A stretch of DNA of 64,000 nt, taken from positions 310,001-374,000 of the forward strand of contig NZ_CP067131.1 of assembly GCF_028553745.1 (NCBI RefSeq). The letters are read 5' to 3'. The translations under genes were made by a program, and so were the position numbers. Source of the stretch: Paracoccus seriniphilus. Its GTDB lineage: Bacteria; Pseudomonadota; Alphaproteobacteria; Rhodobacterales; Rhodobacteraceae. Shown piece by piece: positions 8,631 through 16,878 of the stretch (the stretch's first letter is position 1; the number at the start of each line of letters is the position of its first letter). A model generated the notes under the pieces. The model searched no databases, was not told the DNA's origin, and saw only the letters and a list, made by a program, of their open reading frames with translations.

Positions 8631-9644
8631 ATGCCAACATTTTTCCAGACCTATCAAACCGAAGTTGACGACGGAGTTGTCGTAAGCTCGACGCTCATAA
8701 CCATCGCACTGTATGAACCGGGTGAGACCATCGATCCCAATGATGGGGCCACGATCCGCATAACAGATGACAACACAGATGGGCTGGTCAGCAGAGCGGA
8801 ATTTGCCGCCGCGACCGGAGGGGGCGGATTGGGCCTGAATGGCGGTGCCGATGGGGAGGACGCGGTTCTTTGGGATGGCTCAACCGGGTCATCCAATACC
8901 GGGTTCCTGTATAGCGCCACTCAGTACAATCCCGGTGACAATGTCGATGAGCTTATCGATGCGCTTCCATCAAATTTCCCCCCGGTTGCCCTCGACGGAT
9001 TATCGATACCTTGCTTTACCGCCGGCACATTGATCGACACGCCATCCGGCCCCCGCGCCATTGAAACCCTTGCCGAAGGTAGCCTTGTCCTGGCCCGTTC
9101 TCCCGCCCCCTGTTCAGGCAATGAGACGCGGATCCTGCGCAAGATCTTCCGGCGCAGGATCGATTCAGCGCAACTGGCAAGCAACCCCAAGCTGCGCCCG
9201 GTCAGAATCATGGCGGGAGCTTTAGGCAACGGCTTGCCAAAGCGCGATTTGATCGTCTCGCGACAGCATCGGATACTCGTGCGATCTCCTGTCGTCGAAA
9301 GAATGTTCGACAGGAAGGAAGTGCTTGTCGCTGCAATACGTCTGACAGCACTCCCGGGGATATTCGTCGACGAGTCCATTCAGGACGTCGAATATTTCCA
9401 TCTGGTCTTCGATCAGCATGAAGTGATCTTCGCCGAGGGCGCGCAAAGCGAAAGCTTCTATACCGGTCCCCAAGCCCTTCACGCATTAACCAAAGAGGCC
9501 CGCGAGGAAATCCTGACACTGTTCCCTGACCTGGAAAACTCCGCACGGCCCTCGAATTGGTTTATCCCGGCTGGGCGTTTGCAGAACAAGTTGTTGGAGC
9601 GGCATGTGAAAAACGGAACTCCGGTCCTGAACGACATGTATTAG
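8631..9644 (+). CDS. Hint-domain (hedgehog/intein-type) protein
   Basis: 337 residues from ATG 8631. Residues 1-120 are a non-cytosolic-looking beta-rich segment, rich in Asp, Gly, Thr and Ser, with GGGGLGLNGG. From about residue 125 a Hint domain follows: IPCFTAGTLIDTPSGPRAIETL with the nucleophile Cys128, the block DLIVSRQHRILV, then YFHLVFDQHEVIFAEG and ESFYTG. Hint domains rearrange a peptide bond at the N-terminal Cys; in Rhodobacterales such proteins are common but mostly uncharacterised, often thought secreted. No strong Shine-Dalgarno precedes the start, and the frame is open for 47 codons further upstream. No signal peptide is seen. It stands alone. Confidence 0.85.
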   Translation: MPTFFQTYQTEVDDGVVVSSTLITIALYEPGETIDPNDGATIRITDDNTDGLVSRAEFAAATGGGGLGLNGGADGEDAVLWDGSTGSSNTGFLYSATQYNPGDNVDELIDALPSNFPPVALDGLSIPCFTAGTLIDTPSGPRAIETLAEGSLVLARSPAPCSGNETRILRKIFRRRIDSAQLASNPKLRPVRIMAGALGNGLPKRDLIVSRQHRILVRSPVVERMFDRKEVLVAAIRLTALPGIFVDESIQDVEYFHLVFDQHEVIFAEGAQSESFYTGPQALHALTKEAREEILTLFPDLENSARPSNWFIPAGRLQNKLLERHVKNGTPVLNDMY

Positions 9645-9831
9645 GAAAGACGGCAAAGGCGCCGCTTCCAAACCCAATCAGAGCCGCGAAATCTGGCGGG
9701 TGAGGCTCTCCCCAGTTTCGGCGTTCTGGAGCACCTGCGACCGTTGGCAGCCGTAGGTGTTCCGCAACCTGTATCCTTGGCAAAACCATGCCGGCGTTGA
9801 CGATATGAATGCGCCCCGACGGCACCAATGT

Positions 9832-10137
9832 GCCGACGACATCAGGATCGGCCCGGTCATTTCTGCGCTTCCCTTTGACAGTCTTGACGAGGTGGTGACC
9901 CGCGCCAATGCCACGCCCTATGGTCTGGCCGCCGGGGTCTTCACGACCCATCTTGGCACCGCTCACAAGCTGGCGCATCGGCTCAGGGCGGGATCGGTCT
10001 GGGTCAACATGTATCACGCCATCGACCCTGCCGTTCCCTTCGGGGGTGTCAAGATGTCGGGCTATGGCCGTGAAGGCGGGACCGAGCACATGGAAGAATA
10101 TCTCGACACCAAGGCGATCTGGATCAACACCGACTAG
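9832..10137 (+). pseudogene. Aldehyde dehydrogenase, C-terminal remnant
   Basis: About 100 codons match the C-terminal end of NAD-dependent aldehyde dehydrogenases: GPVISALPFD, DEVVTRANATPYGLAAGVFT, RAGSVWVNMYHA, VPFGGVKMSGYGREGG, with a natural stop at 10135-10137. The catalytic Cys and Glu and the whole NAD domain are missing. The usual EEIFGPV sequence reads DIRIGPV, so some residues are lost exactly at the junction. The frame stays open upstream to 9757, but that sequence does not resemble the family. It is a broken gene, probably left by a deletion or insertion between the Hint gene and here. Confidence 0.82.
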
Positions 10138-10150
10138 CCCCGGCCCGCCC

Positions 10151-11059
10151 TTACGGGGCAACAGCCCCATTTCGGCCCAGCTCGGTGCGGATCAGATCCA
10201 TCAGCTGTTGCGAGTAATTGTGAGGCACATGGCCACGCGCGGTGATGATCCCCACCGCGCGCTCGGCGCCCTCATCCGTCAATGGCAGGACCCGGAATGC
10301 GCTGGTCGGCAGCATCGGCACCGCGATAAAGGGGACCACAGCAACCCCCAGCCCGGCCGCCGCCAGGGTGATCGCCGTATAGGCATATTGCACCTCATAC
10401 TGGATATTCAGATCCAGATCGCCGCTGATCCGGTCCAGCAGCCCCCGCGCCGCCGTCTGCCGGTCCAGCACGATCAACGGGAAAGAGGCGATATCGGCCA
10501 GTGAAAACGACGCGGCCCCTTCATCGAATTCCGCCGGAATGCATACCGCGAAACGGTCTTTCAGGATCGGTTCGAAATGGAAATCCGACATGTTGGGAAC
10601 TTCGGGTCCGACATAAAGCTCGACCTGCTGTTCGCGCAGGAAGGTCAGCGCATCCATCGGCGGCGTTTCCTTGAGATTGATGACCGAGCGCGGATAACGC
10701 AGCTTGAAGGTGGCAAGGATATTGCCCAGGCGGGTCGCGGCCAGGGTCGGGGCGCAGCCGATGCTGACATGGCTGCGCCGCTGTGCCGCGACATCCGACA
10801 GCCGGTCAAGCCCGGCCTGCACGCCCGCCATCGCCATGCGCACCTGCTCGTAAAGGATCGCGCCCGAGGGGGTCAGATTGGCCGATTGCGGCGTGCGCAC
10901 GAAAAGGCTGACACCAATCTGTTCTTCCAGATCCCTGATCTGCATCGACACGGCCGAGGGCGAGCGGTTGCTCTCTTCGGCCGCGCGGCGAAAGCTGCCA
11001 TGTTCTGCCGCCAGCTGAAAGGTCTGCAGAAGTTTCAGATTGATATTGCTTGCACTCAT
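10151..11059 (-). CDS. LysR-family transcriptional regulator
   Basis: 302 residues from ATG 11059 (MSASNINLKLLQTF), chosen because GGAGA lies about 12 bases upstream; an ATG 24 bases earlier has no such site. The N-terminal winged helix-turn-helix (QLAAEHGSFRRAAEESNRSPSAVSM split over residues 14-38) is followed by a periplasmic-binding-like effector domain. It follows the ATPase gene of the fusion-permease operon by 66 bases on the same strand, so it may regulate that operon. The effector is unknown. It converges with the aldehyde dehydrogenase remnant. Confidence 0.9.
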   Translation of the reverse strand: MSASNINLKLLQTFQLAAEHGSFRRAAEESNRSPSAVSMQIRDLEEQIGVSLFVRTPQSANLTPSGAILYEQVRMAMAGVQAGLDRLSDVAAQRRSHVSIGCAPTLAATRLGNILATFKLRYPRSVINLKETPPMDALTFLREQQVELYVGPEVPNMSDFHFEPILKDRFAVCIPAEFDEGAASFSLADIASFPLIVLDRQTAARGLLDRISGDLDLNIQYEVQYAYTAITLAAAGLGVAVVPFIAVPMLPTSAFRVLPLTDEGAERAVGIITARGHVPHNYSQQLMDLIRTELGRNGAVAP

Positions 11060-11125
11060 CGCCCTTGGTTCTCCTTTCCGCATGGGTCGCGGAACCGCCT
11101 TCAGGGCTGCATGACTGTCACGGCA

Positions 11126-12619
11126 TCAATGCACCGCCGCGAACATGATCTTCTCTTCCGATGCCTGAGAGGCAAGTATCTCTTCCACGATCTTGCCACG
11201 CTTCGCAACAAGGATACGATCCGACACCGCCATGATCTCAGGCAGATAGGAAGAAATAACCACGACCGCCAGACCCTGATCCGCCAGGTCCTGGATCAGC
11301 TGGTGGATTTCGACGATCGCCCCGACATCGACCCCACGCGTAGGCTCATCAAAGATGATCAGCTTCGGTTTCTGAATCAACGACTTGGCAATGACCACCT
11401 TCTGCTGGTTGCCTCCCGATAACTCGATCATGCGGGCACGTTCCGAAATCGCGCGCAGATGCAGCTTTTCGCCCCATTCCCGCGCCAGTTCCGCCGCCCG
11501 GCTCATCGTCACCGGCGTCACCGGGTTCGAGGCTGTCGACAGTTCCGCCAGCAGCATGTTCTGACCGGGGGTCATGGTCTCGAAGAAACCGTCATGCTTG
11601 CGGTCTTCGGTGACATAGACGATGCCGTCCCGCATTGCAGGACGTGGCACTCGATAGCGAACCGGCTTGCCGTTCAGCCGCACCTCTCCACCATACATGA
11701 AGTCTCGCTTCATCACACCGGAAACGATCTTGGCCATCTCAGTCCGTCCGGCGCCGACCAGGCCGAAGATGCCTGTGACCTGCCCGCCAAAGACGGAAAA
11801 TGAAGAATTGCGCACCATTCCCCCACAGGACAGGTTTTCGACGCTGAGAACCTTTTTCCCATAGGGGCGTGGCTCGCGTCGGGCGACGCCGTGCAAGGTC
11901 TCGGTCAGGTTGCGTCCTACCATTGCCTGCACAATGGATTCCCGCGTGAATTCCTTGGCATCCCCCGTGACCACCAGTTCTCCATCGCGCAGGACCGTGA
12001 TCCGGTCCGAGACCTCCAGTGCCTCTTCCAGCGCGTGACTGATGAAGATGATTGCCACGCCCTTGGCCTTCAGCCGTCCGATCAGCGAAAAGAAATGCCG
12101 CTTTTCTTCCGGTGTGAGGGTCGCGGTCGGTTCATCAAAGATGATGACGCGCGCATTGTGGTGAACCGCACGGGCAATCTCGACCATCTGTTTCTGTGCC
12201 GCTCCCAGCGTCGAAACCTGGGCCGTCGGATCGACCTGAAAGCCCATGCTGACCAGAAACTGCCGCGCGTCGATATAGAGCCCGCGCAGGCGGTTGAACA
12301 TCTTTTCATCGCCCAGGTAGATGTTTTGTGCCACGGTCATGGCGGGAACCAGATTGGTTTCCTGAAACACCATGGCCACCCCGGCGCGCAGCCCTTCGGA
12401 CGGCGCGCCAAGAGTGACCTCTTCCCCGTCCAGCAGCATCTTGCCGGAGTTCAGCCGATAAACCCCGGCCATCACCTTGGTCAGCGTAGATTTTCCCGCG
12501 CCATTCTCGCCCAGAAGGGCGTGGATCTCGCCCTTGCGCAATGTGAAATCGACATTCTTGAACGCGGCAATCCCTCCGAAGGATTTGGTCGCGTCCTGCA
12601 TTTCAATGATATTGTTCAC
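11126..12619 (-). CDS. Sugar ABC transporter ATP-binding protein (CUT2, two ABC domains)
   Basis: 497 residues. Domain 1 has Walker A GENGAGKST at residues 37-45, a degenerate signature (LGAAQKQ) and Walker B VIIFDEPTATL. Domain 2 has GLVGAGRTE, LSGGNQQK and LIIFDEPTRGVD. It is the only ATPase in the operon and must serve both permeases encoded upstream (13711-15825 and 16879-17886). It starts 3 bases after the stop of the propeller gene, which places it in one transcript. Confidence 0.93.
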   Translation of the reverse strand: MNNIIEMQDATKSFGGIAAFKNVDFTLRKGEIHALLGENGAGKSTLTKVMAGVYRLNSGKMLLDGEEVTLGAPSEGLRAGVAMVFQETNLVPAMTVAQNIYLGDEKMFNRLRGLYIDARQFLVSMGFQVDPTAQVSTLGAAQKQMVEIARAVHHNARVIIFDEPTATLTPEEKRHFFSLIGRLKAKGVAIIFISHALEEALEVSDRITVLRDGELVVTGDAKEFTRESIVQAMVGRNLTETLHGVARREPRPYGKKVLSVENLSCGGMVRNSSFSVFGGQVTGIFGLVGAGRTEMAKIVSGVMKRDFMYGGEVRLNGKPVRYRVPRPAMRDGIVYVTEDRKHDGFFETMTPGQNMLLAELSTASNPVTPVTMSRAAELAREWGEKLHLRAISERARMIELSGGNQQKVVIAKSLIQKPKLIIFDEPTRGVDVGAIVEIHQLIQDLADQGLAVVVISSYLPEIMAVSDRILVAKRGKIVEEILASQASEEKIMFAAVH

Positions 12620-12622
12620 GCC

Positions 12623-13714
12623 TCATTCCTCCCGTGCGACATCGTCCAGCCGCAAAATCCGCCCCGCGCCGCGCGAGGCGACGTAAAGCGCATCCCCGCG
12701 TTCGCAGACAGAAACACAGCCATGCGCCGACCCGTCCGCGCGTGAATGGAAACTGCGGATCGGGCGCATCTGCGGATCGCATTGCACCACCAGCCCATAG
12801 GAACGGGTCGCGGCATAGGGTTTCATCACCCCCATCTGCTTGAGCTGGCTGCCCTGCATCGGCTCGCGGAACGAAACACCAGAGGAAAGCGACGGTGCCA
12901 TCCAATAGGCTTCGGGAACTTCCGCCAGCATCCGGCGCCGATAGGCGTCCTCTCGCAGAATGAATTCCACAAGCTGGTTGCGCACCGAGTAAAAGCTCAG
13001 CCAATAGCCGGCATTCACCGCCGGGGCGATGCGCGCAGGATAGGCGGGCAAATGTTCCAGAACCGGCGCGCTGTGCCTGGTTTCCAGATCGACCGACAGG
13101 ATCCGGTGGCGCCAGCTTTCGGTCACCCAGATACGTTGCGATCCGGTCGTCGCCACGCCGGATGCCCATCCAAGTCCACTGAGGATGCGCGTTGCCTTGC
13201 CGCTGACAAGATCCAGCCGCCACAGGCTGCCGCTGCTGCCCTTTTCCATCAGGTCGCGGCGCCAGTGGGTCGCCATGTTCTCCTCGGACCCTTCGGTCAC
13301 AAGCAGCGTCTCGCCATCCAGAAAGGCCAACGAGGTGGGATGTTTCGGTCCCGCGCTTGCCGTCCCGTCAAACCTTTTGCCGTCATGCTGGCCGCCATGG
13401 ATGACAATGCCCTGTCCATCCACACCAATGGCCAACATTCCCTTGCCCCATGCCATGGCGCTGACCGTTGCGGGCAGATCCAGAAGCACCGTCTCGCCTC
13501 CTTCGTGCCAGTCCAGCCGCCGGATTTCTGTACCGGTGGAACAGATCAGCCCCTTGTCGGTGGCCACCAGGTTGTCGGCATCGGTGATCTCCGCGAAACG
13601 CACAGCCTCGTCCAGAGCGGTGTTAGGCATCAGCGGCCCGTCCAGAATGGGCACCGTGATCGCGGCCTCGGCACGGCCCAGGCGACGGTCGATGAAACGT
13701 CGGATCATGGTCAT
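12623..13714 (-). CDS. Strictosidine-synthase/SMP-30-like beta-propeller protein, degenerate paralogue
   Basis: 363 residues from ATG 13714, whose ATGA overlaps the stop of the fusion gene by 4 bases. It has no signal peptide or membrane segment and so is probably cytoplasmic. It aligns by eye with the C-terminal half of the upstream fusion: TESWRHRILSVDL against AESWACRINRYYY, and LEHLPAYPARIAPAVNAGYWLSF against IEGLPGYPDNINRASDGTYWLAL. The two metal-site motifs differ: FPNGV in the fusion reads WASGV here, and YPDN reads YPAR. Loss of the Asn and Asp ligands suggests it no longer hydrolyses a lactone and may bind a ligand or pair with the fusion. Family assignment is good, function unknown. 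Confidence 0.75.
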   Translation of the reverse strand: MTMIRRFIDRRLGRAEAAITVPILDGPLMPNTALDEAVRFAEITDADNLVATDKGLICSTGTEIRRLDWHEGGETVLLDLPATVSAMAWGKGMLAIGVDGQGIVIHGGQHDGKRFDGTASAGPKHPTSLAFLDGETLLVTEGSEENMATHWRRDLMEKGSSGSLWRLDLVSGKATRILSGLGWASGVATTGSQRIWVTESWRHRILSVDLETRHSAPVLEHLPAYPARIAPAVNAGYWLSFYSVRNQLVEFILREDAYRRRMLAEVPEAYWMAPSLSSGVSFREPMQGSQLKQMGVMKPYAATRSYGLVVQCDPQMRPIRSFHSRADGSAHGCVSVCERGDALYVASRGAGRILRLDDVAREE

Positions 13715-15825
13715 GCCGGTTTCCCCCAATAGCTGTCGACTCCGCACCAGGTCTGATCGGCGTCGGGCAGTTTCAGCGTCCCCATGCGGTTGTTGAAGAT
13801 CCCGCACAGATAGAGCGTGCCCTTGTGTTCGCGCATTGAGGTGATCATCGGGTGTTTCTGACCGCCCAGATCCCACAGGCTTTCCAGAATTTCGCCCTTT
13901 TCATTGAATCTGAGCACGCAACCGGTGTTCAGGTTCGGCATCAACCACGAGTCCTCGGACACCCGCCGCGCCATGCGCCGTCTGAAGCCCGGCATTTCCA
14001 GCGAGAGATCAAGCGCCGGGGTCCGCGATCCCATCAGCGCAAGCCAATAGGTTCCGTCCGACGCGCGATTGATGTTGTCGGGATAGCCCGGCAGGCCCTC
14101 GATCACGCGCTCCACTTTTCCCTTCTTCGGTCCTGCATAATAATAGCGGTTGATCCGGCAGGCCCAGCTTTCGGCGAAGAGCACCGACTCTCCATCGTAA
14201 GAGGTGCAGACCCCGTTGGGGAAGATCAGGTCGTTGACGATTGTGCGCGTGCTGTTGGTCTTGGGATCAAAGCAGATCAGTCGCCCGTTGCCCCGGCTTT
14301 CCAGTGCATCGGCATACCAGTCATGCATCTCGAAACGGATCGTCGCCTCGGAAAAGATGATCCGCCCGTCGGGAAGGATGTCGCAGTCATCGGCAAGTTT
14401 CATCACCGAGTCATCGGCAACCGAGGTCCAGCTGCGGTTGGTTTCTGCGGTTTGCAGGCTGACCTCGCCCTGGGGCGTGATACGGTAAAGACCCATTCCG
14501 CCGACGCAGACCGACATGTTCCCGTCAGCGTCAAACAGCATTCCCATTGGCGCACCACCGATATGGGCAAACACCTCGTGCCGCGTATAGTCCGGCGGAA
14601 ACCACCGCAGAATGTCGCCATGTCGCGATCCGGTGTAAAGATTGTCGTCGCGGTCAAAGATCACATCTTCGGCCCCGTCCAGGATGCCCAGCCCGATGAC
14701 ACCCACATCCTTCAGGCGGTCATTGGGCTTCATCGGACCTTCATCGGTCGAAATCGCCGGCGGCATCTTGTTGAATGTGGGCGAGATATAGACCGCGCGC
14801 AGCAGCTTGTGGCGGTTCTTGACCCAACGCACATCAAGGAACACGGCAACAACCAGGATCAGGCCCAGAAGCAACGAGTTGACCGGACCCGGTATCCCCA
14901 ATGACAGCAGAGAGTTGGACAGCAGAAGAACGAAAACCGTCCCCATCAGCGCCTTGGACACCGATCCACGCCCGCCTCCCAGCGAAATGCCGCCAAGCAC
15001 CGTTGCGGTCAGCGCCTGAAGCTCGAGCCCTGCACCGATGTCAGAGGCTGCAGAACCGATGCGGGCAGCGAACAAAAAAGCCGCCAGCGCCACAAAGCCG
15101 GAACAGATCACATAGGCCGAAAATACCGTCCAGCGCACATTGATCCCGGCATTATGCGCCGAACGGCGCGCGCCGCCCACTGCCATCAGCCGCCAACCAT
15201 AACGACCACGCGACAGCACGATATGCAGCGCGACCGAGATCGCCGCCATCACCAGAAACGAGACCGGCAATCCCCAGACCAGCCCGATGCCCAGAAATTC
15301 GAACCAGCCCGACTCGGGATAGTTCATGACGATATCGGTCGATATCTCGGGAAAAACGATGTCGAAGATCGACCGATAGATGATCAGCGTGACGAGCGTG
15401 GTCAGGAATGCCCGCATCCGCAGCACGCCGACCATCAGGCCGTTGATCATGCCACAGCACATCCCGACAGCCATCGTCGCCAGAAGGCCGGTGGCAAAAC
15501 TCGCCCCCTGCACATTCATGGCATAGAGCGCGGTGGTCACGGTAAGCGCAAAGGTAGAGCCGACCGAAAGGTCGATTCCACCCGAGATCATCACGATGGA
15601 CAGTCCCAGAACGATGAGTCCCAGTTCCGCCACCTGAGCGGAGAGAATGGACAGCGTGCCGAAGTCGAAGAACCGGGGCACGATGGGCCCGAAGATCGCA
15701 ACGATCAGCAGCAGCGCGAAGAAGGGGATCGCGCTGTCCGACCATTTCTTGTTCAGCAATTCGCCCAGGACGTGATCGGGCAAATACCGATACCGCCATC
15801 GCACAAGGGTTTCCGTGACGCTCAT
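13711..15825 (-). CDS. Fusion protein: CUT2-type ABC permease plus strictosidine-synthase/SMP-30-like propeller
   Basis: 704 residues in one frame. Residues 1-330 are an ABC permease with several membrane helices, SGGIDLSVGS at 81-90 and the coupling region VLGGISLGGGRGSVS at 276-290. After the last helix the basic stretch RWVKNRHK (333-340) predicts a cytoplasmic exit. Residues 375-700 form a propeller of the SMP-30/Str_synth family, with likely metal ligands Glu386 (GAEDVIF), Asn537 (FPNGV) and Asp583 (YPDN). The propeller would act on the imported compound, perhaps opening a lactone, at the inner face of the channel. An internal ATG at 14733, preceded by GAAGG, could also make the propeller alone. 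The usual permease is about 330 residues. Confidence 0.88.
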   Translation of the reverse strand: MSVTETLVRWRYRYLPDHVLGELLNKKWSDSAIPFFALLLIVAIFGPIVPRFFDFGTLSILSAQVAELGLIVLGLSIVMISGGIDLSVGSTFALTVTTALYAMNVQGASFATGLLATMAVGMCCGMINGLMVGVLRMRAFLTTLVTLIIYRSIFDIVFPEISTDIVMNYPESGWFEFLGIGLVWGLPVSFLVMAAISVALHIVLSRGRYGWRLMAVGGARRSAHNAGINVRWTVFSAYVICSGFVALAAFLFAARIGSAASDIGAGLELQALTATVLGGISLGGGRGSVSKALMGTVFVLLLSNSLLSLGIPGPVNSLLLGLILVVAVFLDVRWVKNRHKLLRAVYISPTFNKMPPAISTDEGPMKPNDRLKDVGVIGLGILDGAEDVIFDRDDNLYTGSRHGDILRWFPPDYTRHEVFAHIGGAPMGMLFDADGNMSVCVGGMGLYRITPQGEVSLQTAETNRSWTSVADDSVMKLADDCDILPDGRIIFSEATIRFEMHDWYADALESRGNGRLICFDPKTNSTRTIVNDLIFPNGVCTSYDGESVLFAESWACRINRYYYAGPKKGKVERVIEGLPGYPDNINRASDGTYWLALMGSRTPALDLSLEMPGFRRRMARRVSEDSWLMPNLNTGCVLRFNEKGEILESLWDLGGQKHPMITSMREHKGTLYLCGIFNNRMGTLKLPDADQTWCGVDSYWGKPA

Positions 15826-15836
15826 TCGGGCATTCC

Positions 15837-16844
15837 TTACTTCAGCTGATCGATGGTCCAGCAGTTGCGTCCGGTCGCATTGGACGCATCCACCCGGGTG
15901 ATCGGGCCAAAGAACACCGTCTTTTCTGACCCTGCAGGGCGGTCTGGGTGCTGCATGAATTCGGAAATCTGCTGCGCCGCGATCTCGGCCTGGATGGGTG
16001 CGTTGAAGTTGTAGACAACGTCCAGCAGACCCTTGTCGATGCTGTCACATGCGGTATGCGCCCCGGCACCGTTGGTCACGATGGTGACCTGATCCTGCTT
16101 GCCTGCGGCCAAAACGGCGGCACCGGCACCGACTTCGGCATTGTCCCAGATGCCCATGATTCCGCAAAGATCGGGATGCTGCTGCAGCACGGTCTCGGTG
16201 ATCTGACGGGCCTTTTCGCTGTCGTAATCGGCCGGCTGGTCCGAAACCAGTTCAAGCTCGGGATTCTCGGCCAGGATCTCGTCCAGCCCTTTGCGCATAT
16301 AGATATTGGCTGCGCCGGTCTGAACGCCTGCGAGCCAAACGATCTTTTTCGAGGGCGCATCCGGGGCCAGGCAGGTCCGGGCCAGTTCGCCGCCTTCAAG
16401 GCGCCCCATCTCGATCCAGTCGTTGCCGACATAGCTGTCGGTCTGGGTGATCGATTGCATGTTGATCTGCAAGATCTTGATACCGGCCTGCTGCGCCTGT
16501 TTCAGGGCACGGGCGTAGGTCTGAATGTCAGGGTTCTGCACGATCAGCACGTCAGGCCTGTCGGCAATCGCACCCTGCAGCGCGCGGATACCGGCGGCAG
16601 TATCCATATTCGGATCGCGGACCTGGAATTCAAAGCCATAGCGGTCTGCATGACGCTGCCAGACGGCGGTCCATGCCTGATTCAGATCCATCCCCTGCGA
16701 CAAGGGGATAAAGATCACCCGCTTGTCCTTCAGCGACTCGAGATAGGTCTGGCGGCCCACCTGTTCGATCTCCTTGGCCACCGCAGGCAGCCCTGCAAGC
16801 ATTGCGGCTGTCAGAACCGCTACAGTCATTTTCTTGAAAATCAT
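15837..16844 (-). CDS. Sugar-type ABC transporter substrate-binding protein
   Basis: 335 residues from ATG 16844, with GGGAGG about 10-15 bases upstream. The frame is open for 22 more codons, but those give a basic leader without sense. The signal peptide is MIFKKMTVAVLTAAMLAGLP with AVA before KEIEQ (cleavage near residue 23). The mature protein has the type I periplasmic-binding fold (LIVQNPDIQTYARAL, ILQINMQSI, GIMGIWDNAEVGAGAAVL). It has paired Cys residues that could form a disulphide. It lies between the two permease genes and is presumably the shared receptor of this operon. The ligand is unknown. Confidence 0.88.
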   Translation of the reverse strand: MIFKKMTVAVLTAAMLAGLPAVAKEIEQVGRQTYLESLKDKRVIFIPLSQGMDLNQAWTAVWQRHADRYGFEFQVRDPNMDTAAGIRALQGAIADRPDVLIVQNPDIQTYARALKQAQQAGIKILQINMQSITQTDSYVGNDWIEMGRLEGGELARTCLAPDAPSKKIVWLAGVQTGAANIYMRKGLDEILAENPELELVSDQPADYDSEKARQITETVLQQHPDLCGIMGIWDNAEVGAGAAVLAAGKQDQVTIVTNGAGAHTACDSIDKGLLDVVYNFNAPIQAEIAAQQISEFMQHPDRPAGSEKTVFFGPITRVDASNATGRNCWTIDQLK

Positions 16845-16878
16845 CTTCTGGTTTCCTCCCTTTATGCGCCCCGAGCGG

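Noticed and set aside
10138..10165. GC-rich inverted repeat as a shared terminator
   Set aside because: CCCCG and CGGGG arms exist, but the loop is long and there is no T-run on either strand.
9562..10170. Minus-strand open frame over the aldehyde dehydrogenase remnant
   Set aside because: No family resemblance; the plus strand carries the clear C-terminal dehydrogenase sequence.
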